Below, one piece after another: positions 21,694-26,590 of a stretch of 26,590 bases of DNA. Numbering within the stretch: position 1 is the stretch's first letter; each line of letters starts with the position of its first letter. The notes beneath the pieces were generated by a model. It saw only the letters and a list, made by a program, of their open reading frames with translations, was not told the origin of the DNA and searched no databases. A program made the translations under genes and the position numbers. Source of the stretch: a virus. The DNA lies in the IMG/VR virus record IMGVR_UViG_3300030106_004536, positions 1 through 26,590 of that record; one strand, 5' to 3'.

Positions 21694-23015
21694 TAGTTTG
21701 CGACGCCAACCAGAACGCCGTTGGCATTCGGACGCTTAGCAACCAAGTTGTGGTAGTAACGAGCAAACGCCTCGTACACATCCTTAGAAGAGGTACTGCG
21801 ACTAAGAACGCTTCCATCAAGATCGGCCATGCCAGGATCTTTGAGCGTGACATGAGCCCAGGTGCTCGGAGCCAGGGCAATCACGCAGCCCTTCGGAGCG
21901 TGACGACTAGCACGGAACGGAATTCCGCCGTAGCTCATCTGCTGGGTATTGAAGCCAGCGTCAGCGCCCTTGCCAGATTCATTGCTGGTAATACGGAAGT
22001 TGCTACCCGTGACCTGCGTCAACGTCTTAACGTAAGCGTCCATGAACCCGTGCTCGACGAAGAACATCTCTGGGCGCTTGTTGCTTTGACGCTGAATCTT
22101 GGTGAGCAACTTTTGAAGGTGCCCACTTTCAAAGTCAACGCCGGTACCAGCCGCAGCACACCCACTATGAAAGCTGGAGCGCAAAGCGCTGTAATCAGGA
22201 ACCGCCCCACCAGGGTTGGTACGATCCAGGCCGAACAGGCTTTCCTTGCAAAGGTTAGTAAGGATACCGGAGGGCTGCTCTGCAACCGTTTCAGTGCCAC
22301 CTGCACTAACATCAGCGTAGCTTGCAGCCTGGTCAATAATAACAGCAATCGGCACGTCGTTGGGAATTACCGGAGCCGCACTGTTACCTGCACCCAGAAT
22401 CACTTCGGCGCTCGACGTAGCAGAACTTGCATTGGCCGTCAGTTTGACCGTGGTCGCACCATTGGTAATTAGAGCGTATGTGTCCATACGAACCAACCGG
22501 CAAGCGATAGCGGCGCCACCAAACGCAGGCAGATGCTCAGCGTTCCCGAAGAAGTCGGCAGCAGCAGCGTTCAGGTTAGCGTTCTTACGCATGACGAAGC
22601 CGATGCAGCCACCACCCGAAAAGAAGTACTGATTGGCACGGTTAGAGAGAGACTCCAAGCAGCCGTCAATTTCTTCCTGAAGGGTTGCCTTCAAGCCCTG
22701 GGGGTTGTTCCGTCCAGACTCAATAGCAGGTCCGGTCAACTCCATGCGGCTGTAGAGATACTTAGCGTCGACACTCATACGAGCACGACCAATTTCCCCA
22801 GCGTCCGGGATTGTTTGGTTTTCGCCACGATAACCAGCGGAGGTGTTACGTGCGTAGTTAATGGGAACGATCGCTTGTCCGTCGGTAAAGCCAGTGTTGT
22901 GCTGCTTAAACAACTCGACGGCGAGGATCTCGCGATTCAACTGATCTTCGACCTTGGAGACGAACGTGTCGTTCATCCAATTACGAATGTCAGTAATAGT
23001 TACTGGTGTAGCCAT
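21693..23015 (-). CDS. Major capsid protein, HK97-fold
   Basis: A 440-residue protein directly after the scaffold gene. The N-terminal arm (ITDIRNWMNDTFVSKVEDQL) leads into an E-loop region with SMELTGPAIESG-type sequence (YSRMELTGPAIESGRNN), then the spine-like helix (LQEEIDGCLESLSNRANQYF) and the P- and A-domain strands. The late part (PEMFFVEHGFMDAYVKTLT, FNTQQMSYGGIPFRASRHAP, VYEAFARYYHNLVAKRPNAN) matches the C-terminal A-domain of podovirus capsids. AAGGA lies about 9 bases before the ATG. It would assemble the icosahedral head around the scaffold. Expression should be high; the only sizeable promoter-like gap lies just upstream of the scaffold. Confidence 0.88.
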   Translation of the reverse strand: MATPVTITDIRNWMNDTFVSKVEDQLNREILAVELFKQHNTGFTDGQAIVPINYARNTSAGYRGENQTIPDAGEIGRARMSVDAKYLYSRMELTGPAIESGRNNPQGLKATLQEEIDGCLESLSNRANQYFFSGGGCIGFVMRKNANLNAAAADFFGNAEHLPAFGGAAIACRLVRMDTYALITNGATTVKLTANASSATSSAEVILGAGNSAAPVIPNDVPIAVIIDQAASYADVSAGGTETVAEQPSGILTNLCKESLFGLDRTNPGGAVPDYSALRSSFHSGCAAAGTGVDFESGHLQKLLTKIQRQSNKRPEMFFVEHGFMDAYVKTLTQVTGSNFRITSNESGKGADAGFNTQQMSYGGIPFRASRHAPKGCVIALAPSTWAHVTLKDPGMADLDGSVLSRSTSSKDVYEAFARYYHNLVAKRPNANGVLVGVAN

Positions 23016-23030
23016 TTTATTAAATCCTTA

Positions 23031-23777
23031 TCAGGTTAGGCCGAACAGCTTATCCAGGCTGTCCTGCCATGATTGTTTATTTTGGCCGGCCTGCCCCGAG
23101 GATCTTCTCCCCGTTTGAGAACCGACTTCCGGGGGAACGTCGGGGGCTGCTTTGTTCTCGGCGAGATACCGAGCGATAGCACCCTCCTCAATTTCTGCGA
23201 GGCGCTGAGAATACATAGCGCCAAACGCATTGAGGTCCGCATGTGGATCACGGTTGAGAGCCTCGTAGAACGCCTCTTCCGGTACGCCGGGGTTGCCTGC
23301 AACAGCGTGCTGGACCTCCCGCAGTACATTCTGAGTCTCTACATCGACATCTCGGTTGTAAGCCAACTGCTCATACTGCTGCTGCAAAGCGTTGAAACGC
23401 TGGGCAACCATCGGGTCTAGGTAGTCATCTTCGGCCTGGGTAACGGCAGGCTGTGCCGACTGCTGTGGTTGCATTTGTTCCATAAAGGAACGGAAGCGCC
23501 TGGCTTCCTCTAGCTCCTGTTGCAGCGAAGCGACTTTCTCCTCGACACCGCTCAGTTTTTCCTGAGCCTCGTTGCGAGAAGCAATGACCTTCGAGAAGCG
23601 GGAGTACGGCACGTTGTGCCCGGTTTCCGGCTCCTCTGTTGCAGTTTCGACCTGGGGGGCAGCAGCTTCAGGTGCTGGAGCCTCTTCGGTCTGGACCTCG
23701 TTGGAGCCCGAAGGCTCGGCTTCATTCGACCCGGCGAAAAGTCGATCCATGTCCGCATCAGTAATTTCGATGCCCAT
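23031..23777 (-). CDS. Scaffolding protein
   Basis: A 248-residue acidic protein. The N-terminus is Glu/Pro/Ala-rich and disordered (residues 15-52). The motif NVPYSRFSKVIASRNEAQEK at about 55-74, followed by a Gln/Glu coiled coil (LSGVEEKVASLQQELEEARR), is typical of phage scaffold proteins. A Gln-rich middle, a second helical region (LAEIEEGAIARYLAENK) and a basic C-terminus (GRRSSGQAGQNKQSWQ) follow; the basic end usually binds the capsid protein. A strong GGAGG lies 6 bases before ATG. The gene starts 87 bp after terminase, the only large gap in the late operon, and precedes the capsid gene by 15 bp. Confidence 0.85.
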   Translation of the reverse strand: MGIEITDADMDRLFAGSNEAEPSGSNEVQTEEAPAPEAAAPQVETATEEPETGHNVPYSRFSKVIASRNEAQEKLSGVEEKVASLQQELEEARRFRSFMEQMQPQQSAQPAVTQAEDDYLDPMVAQRFNALQQQYEQLAYNRDVDVETQNVLREVQHAVAGNPGVPEEAFYEALNRDPHADLNAFGAMYSQRLAEIEEGAIARYLAENKAAPDVPPEVGSQTGRRSSGQAGQNKQSWQDSLDKLFGLT

Positions 23778-23783
23778 TTAACG

Positions 23784-23788
23784 CCTCC
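23784..23788 (-). promoter_or_regulatory. Strong ribosome binding site of the scaffold gene
   Basis: GGAGG on the minus strand with a 6-base spacer to ATG 23777. This is one of the best Shine-Dalgarno sequences in the late block, where many genes rely on stop/start overlaps instead. It fits high-level translation of a fresh transcript beginning in the gap. Confidence 0.8.
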
Positions 23789-23831
23789 AAAAGAAAATCG
23801 TGTTTTACGGCCACGCGCACGAGTGGGGTGG

Positions 23832-23861
23832 GTATTACCTGCCATTTTGGCAGGGTGTCAA
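23832..23861 (-). promoter_or_regulatory. Sigma-70-like promoter with an embedded palindrome (putative operator)
   Basis: On the minus strand, a perfect -35 hexamer TTGACA occupies 23861-23856. After an 18-bp spacer comes TAATAC at 23837-23832; alternatively GGTAAT at 23839-23834 gives a 16-bp spacer. The spacer holds the inverted repeat CCTGCC (23854-23849) AAAAT GGCAGG (23843-23838), a perfect 6-bp dyad with a 5-base centre. No T-run follows it, so it is not a good terminator. A regulator bound there would block or activate the promoter that feeds scaffold and capsid. The element starts 3 bp after the terminase stop and lies about 55-80 bp before the scaffold ATG. Confidence 0.6.
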
Positions 23862-23864
23862 GTA

Positions 23865-25463
23865 TCAGGACATTTCCACAAATGGCTGGAGGTCGTTGTC
23901 TCCCTCTGCCACATAGGCTCTGCCGTTGCGACGCTCCCAGGTAAGCATCTGCTCAATGCTTCTGGGCTTGAATGCCTTAGCTGCATTTGCCTTGATTCCA
24001 TGGATCTGATCTAGGCCCATAAGTGCTAGACCGAAAGCGAATACCATGTCGTCGTGATTGCCTGGTGATGCTTCGACTCGACCACGTTTATTGTAGATGA
24101 GCGAGTTGGCTTCCCGCAGGAAAGTTGGGCATGTCATCTTCACCCAGCCTCGGGTGACATATTCGTACACCCGTGACAAAAGCTGCTGTCTCGAACTGGC
24201 ATTTGTATTGAAGCCAAGTAGCTCCGTCCACTTGCCGCCCGTCTTCTCTTCCTTGGTTCTTCGGTACAGCCGTCGATGCTCGTGCCTCAGCTTCTCGATA
24301 ATGGGCACACCGTAGCCACCAGTTGTCTCAACAACCACAAGGCATTGATGTCTCATGCCTTTTTGGTCGTGATACTTGGCAACTTCTTTATCTACGATTT
24401 CCTTGAATAGTGCGGGCTCTACTCGGTCGTAGAAGGAGGAGCACACTTTGATGTCGTGTTTTTTGGTAACATCCAATACCATAAACGCGCTGTAGTCCCC
24501 CCCAGGAGACCCAGACGCAGTATCGACCCCCATTGTGTAGATTCTGTAATCTAAGGGTTTGTGCCACTGCTCGTATCCTTCTCTGATCTTTGTGTAGGGA
24601 AACGGGGTCTTGAAGAAGCGAGCCCCTGAAACAATGAATGAAAGTTCTGGTGATGCTGGGTGCTCTTGGTTGAAGACATCCCAGTTGTTGCCACACTTGG
24701 TGCGTAGCTGCTTAGACATCCAGTTCTTCTGGCCTGCGTCTAGCTTGTAGTCTTCTGCATACTTGTTTTCGAGGTCGCTAAACTCTTTATAGGGCTGCTC
24801 CTCCATGGTCATACGTGGGTCGGACAGCCAGTTGAGGAAGATCTTATTCCAGCCGTTGTCCTTGATCCATAGTTCATGAGCATCGTTCAGTCCGTTGGCT
24901 GTGGACTCCATGATGACTTTAGCTTCCTTGCCGGCAGTGCCGAACAGGGCGCTCATGGTCTTTTGAGGATCTTTCCAGAATGCGTACTCAGAAGCGTGTA
25001 TGTACTGGTAAGTTTGGGACCGCCATCGCTCAGAGTCTGCCGTACCCACTTTAATTTGCGATCCTGTCTTGAAGCGCATTTCGTCGGAACGGGACTTGAT
25101 GGTTGGGATTTGAAACTGCTTCGGAAGGTGGCGATAAGCGAACTTATAGATTTCAAAGATTTCTTCCGCTGACTTGTCGTCATGGGCGACGACAGCGCAC
25201 TTGGTGTTTCTCCAGAAGAGAACCTTCCAGAGGAAGTAGAGAGCGATGACAGTGGACGACCCGAGTTTACGGGCCTTGAGAATCATTACGTTGTTGTGGG
25301 TGTTGAGCCCGGAAATAATCTCTTTCTGTGCATCGAACGGGTCGATGGTGCAGATCTTACCGTTGATGTCTGACAGCTTGGCGTAGCGGGTAGCGAAGTA
25401 CCAGAAGTTGTTACGACAGGCTTCGACTTCCTTGCGGAGCCTGAGTGCTCTGTCGTTAATCAT
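23865..25463 (-). CDS. terL: Large terminase subunit (TerL)
   Basis: A 532-residue packaging motor. The ATPase half shows a Walker-A-like loop (ILKARKLGSST, residues 61-71), the Walker B region (YIHASEYAFW, with E159) and the coupling motif MESTANG (185-191). The nuclease half shows an RNase H-fold acid triad: D314 in GVDTASG, E379 in VVVETTGGYG, and D471/D472 in NHDDMVFAFG. It drives ATP-dependent DNA packaging and cuts concatemers. The ATG follows the upstream stop directly (TAGATG), and the GAA/GAG-rich end of the preceding gene serves as a purine-rich ribosome site. No small terminase is recognisable next to it; the two small genes upstream are the only candidates. Length and motif order are normal. 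Confidence 0.93.
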   Translation of the reverse strand: MINDRALRLRKEVEACRNNFWYFATRYAKLSDINGKICTIDPFDAQKEIISGLNTHNNVMILKARKLGSSTVIALYFLWKVLFWRNTKCAVVAHDDKSAEEIFEIYKFAYRHLPKQFQIPTIKSRSDEMRFKTGSQIKVGTADSERWRSQTYQYIHASEYAFWKDPQKTMSALFGTAGKEAKVIMESTANGLNDAHELWIKDNGWNKIFLNWLSDPRMTMEEQPYKEFSDLENKYAEDYKLDAGQKNWMSKQLRTKCGNNWDVFNQEHPASPELSFIVSGARFFKTPFPYTKIREGYEQWHKPLDYRIYTMGVDTASGSPGGDYSAFMVLDVTKKHDIKVCSSFYDRVEPALFKEIVDKEVAKYHDQKGMRHQCLVVVETTGGYGVPIIEKLRHEHRRLYRRTKEEKTGGKWTELLGFNTNASSRQQLLSRVYEYVTRGWVKMTCPTFLREANSLIYNKRGRVEASPGNHDDMVFAFGLALMGLDQIHGIKANAAKAFKPRSIEQMLTWERRNGRAYVAEGDNDLQPFVEMS

Positions 25464-25754
25464 CTACTCTTCTTCTTCTTCCTCTTCCATCTCGTCTTCG
25501 TGGAGGTAGCCTTCGTCCTTCAGCTTGAGATGCTCTTCGTAGGTCTTCACTTTGACCTTCTTGCCGGACTCTGGGTCGATCATGATATGAGGCTCGAAGT
25601 TCTCACGCTCGGCTTCTTCCTTGGCTTTCTTCACAGCGTCCTTACGGGACTTGCCAGCCTTCATGCCTTTCTTAGACATAGGCATGCCTAGCATGATGGT
25701 GATCGCCATGCCCTTGCCGTGAGGGTTGCCCTTCTTCTTTTCACCATACCCCAT
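25464..25754 (-). CDS. Charge-segregated small protein (96 aa), possible packaging accessory
   Basis: The N-terminal half is Lys/Gly/Met-rich (YGEKKKGNPHGKGMAITIML) and holds a KAGKSRKDAVKKA helix at residues 32-44. The C-terminal half becomes acidic and ends in a run of seven Glu (positions 90-96). The KSRK-A helix with the preceding I-T-I-M-L-G strand closely resembles the C-terminal tail of the neighbouring LysM protein, suggesting a shared or duplicated module. Its position just before TerL fits a small-terminase or packaging accessory role, but it lacks the helix-turn-helix that TerS proteins usually have. The stop is immediately followed by the terL ATG. Confidence 0.6.
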   Translation of the reverse strand: MGYGEKKKGNPHGKGMAITIMLGMPMSKKGMKAGKSRKDAVKKAKEEAERENFEPHIMIDPESGKKVKVKTYEEHLKLKDEGYLHEDEMEEEEEEE

Positions 25755-25756
25755 AA

Positions 25757-26380
25757 TTAATACTTACCACCTTTTCTCATGGCAGTTGCATTTTTGATTG
25801 CCTGCTTGCGAGACTTAGAGGCTTTTTTGCCTTTCATTCTAGCCGGACCCATGACCATGCTAATAGGAATCTTCGGAGGCTTGTTGCCCTTAGCTGTCAG
25901 GGGTAGCGTAATTTTCTGACCCACTTTAATCTTGTTCTTATCTTCGATCTGCGGGTTGAAGCGCATAAGAGCAGAAACCGTGGTGCCATACTTTTTAGCC
26001 AAGGCTGAAAGCGTATCACCCGACTTAACGGTGTGCTGTTGCTTCCGACCCGCCGCTGCTCGACCCATCGCCGATGCCACGCGCTCTTTCACGGGAGCCC
26101 GCTCTTTAAAACTATCGCTGGCCTTTCGGGGAAGCGTGACCTTATCACCAACTTCGATCTTATCTAAGTCTTCAATTTGAGGGTTGGATTTAGCGAGTTC
26201 CCCAAGTGAAACACCATAACGCTTGGCAATACGAGATAGCGTCTCGCCTTTCGATACGGTGTGCTGCAACTCTTCCCCCTTGAGGCGGCGCTCAAATGTT
26301 GCACCCACGCGCTCTCGCACCTCGGGAGACATCTGACTAAGACTAGCTGAAATTTTTTCGGAATCTGTTTTCTCTGCCAT
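25757..26380 (-). CDS. Two-LysM-domain protein with a basic tail
   Basis: Residues 39-84 and 115-160 are two clear LysM repeats (QHTVSKGETLSRIAKRYGVS and QHTVKSGDTLSALAKKYGTT, each with a following NPQIED and a closing VGxKxTLP). LysM binds N-acetylglucosamine-containing glycans of peptidoglycan. A helical N-terminus (SPEVRERVGATFERRLKGEE) and a Lys/Arg-rich tail (KKASKSRKQAIKNATAMRKG) flank them. There is no signal peptide or catalytic domain, and it sits upstream of terminase among virion genes, so it is more likely a virion or packaging-associated peptidoglycan-binding protein than a secreted lysin. AGGA lies 6 bases before the ATG. The tail is homologous-looking to that of the next gene. 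Confidence 0.8.
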   Translation of the reverse strand: MAEKTDSEKISASLSQMSPEVRERVGATFERRLKGEELQHTVSKGETLSRIAKRYGVSLGELAKSNPQIEDLDKIEVGDKVTLPRKASDSFKERAPVKERVASAMGRAAAGRKQQHTVKSGDTLSALAKKYGTTVSALMRFNPQIEDKNKIKVGQKITLPLTAKGNKPPKIPISMVMGPARMKGKKASKSRKQAIKNATAMRKGGKY

Positions 26381-26388
26381 GACTGATC

Positions 26389-26589
26389 CTAACTGTTAGC
26401 GACGGCTTCCGCCTCTTTCTGACTTGTACGGGTATCGATGAGAGTCAAGCAAGCCTTGATCCAAGGAACAAAGTTCTCGCAGAAGCGCTCTACTTCTTTG
26501 GGTTTCTCGTGAATGTGAGCAGGGAACGTCTCCAGGCAGTTCATAAACTCTTTGGTCTTGTGCCAGAGCATACGGTGCCGATCGTTCAT
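26389..26589 (-). CDS. Small helical protein at the window edge, hypothetical
   Basis: A 66-residue helical protein if it begins at ATG 26589; the true start may lie beyond the edge. It shows Phe/Trp/Cys-containing helices (MNCLETFPAHIHEKPKEVER, FCENFVPWIKACLTLID) and a polar tail. No motif or membrane segment is recognisable. It is the first late-operon gene visible and ends 8 bases before the LysM start. A role in packaging is possible by position only. Confidence 0.5.
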   Translation of the reverse strand: MNDRHRMLWHKTKEFMNCLETFPAHIHEKPKEVERFCENFVPWIKACLTLIDTRTSQKEAEAVANS

Positions 26590-26590
26590 G

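Noticed and set aside
21750-22472. Long plus-strand open frame (240 codons) opposite the capsid gene
   Set aside because: It lies entirely antisense to the capsid gene, has no ribosome site and shows Arg/Thr/Ser-rich non-globular sequence. It is a shadow frame of a codon-biased gene.
23838-23854. The palindrome in the terL-scaffold gap as an intrinsic terminator
   Set aside because: The stem is 6 bp and no T-run follows on either strand; placement between TTGACA and TAATAC favours an operator reading.
1-26590. CRISPR array, tRNA genes, insertion sequences, integrase or attachment sites
   Set aside because: No spaced direct repeats, cloverleaf-like segments, transposase or recombinase frames, or flanking repeats were found; nearly all sequence is coding.

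Overview
The window is a contiguous piece of a tailed double-stranded DNA phage genome (Caudoviricetes), most likely a short-tailed, podovirus-like phage of a Gram-negative host. The evidence is a complete head and packaging set (large terminase, scaffold, HK97-fold capsid protein, P22-type portal), no sheath, tape-measure or tail-tube gene, and very large internal-virion or ejection-type proteins. No host gene, tRNA, integrase or phage RNA polymerase is visible. Several small families here (DUF5872-like, DUF6321-like, a KAGKPQKQA small protein) are ones I associate with uncultured aquatic phages; the host and habitat remain inference.

Layout. (1) Positions 1 to about 1670, plus strand: the end of an early or replication block. 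It holds the tail of an unidentified gene, a 37-residue membrane peptide, SSB, a RuvC-type resolvase, a tiny zinc-ribbon protein, a CxxC/coiled-coil protein and a 41-residue peptide. Most neighbours overlap or nearly touch. (2) Positions 1669-1789: non-coding, with a hairpin whose T-rich flank is oriented to terminate leftward (minus-strand) transcription. (3) Positions 1790-2035, plus strand: a lone AP2-like small DNA-binding protein. It converges on the late block with 2 bp between stop codons. (4) Positions 2038-26589, minus strand: one nearly gapless late operon read right to left.

Order of the late operon: hypothetical protein, two-LysM protein, charge-segregated small protein, large terminase, an 87-bp gap with a promoter/operator-like element, scaffold, major capsid, small membrane protein, glycine-zipper protein, portal, head-tail adaptor, 888-aa beta-rich tail hub or stabilisation protein, beta-helix protein, two beta-rich structural proteins, then three putative ejection proteins (202, 669 and 1403 aa). 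It continues with an M15 peptidase endolysin, a LamG-type adhesin with an inserted FCCH-like domain, small virion-like proteins, a SAP/Rho-N-like protein, a holin candidate, membrane and basic DUF proteins, and a spanin-like or BhlA-like membrane coiled-coil protein.

How it works together. SSB, RuvC and the small zinc proteins would process replicating or concatemeric DNA. The late operon builds the procapsid, packages DNA, adds a short tail with adhesins, and encodes lysis functions. The portal lies downstream of the capsid gene instead of between terminase and scaffold, and no small terminase is recognisable. The 87-bp gap carries a TTGACA hexamer, a perfect 6-bp inverted repeat and a TAATAC-like hexamer, and would drive scaffold and capsid transcription. 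The most unusual items are that element, the FCCH insertion in LamG, a basic tail motif shared by three proteins, and the neighbouring DUF6321/DUF5872-like genes.
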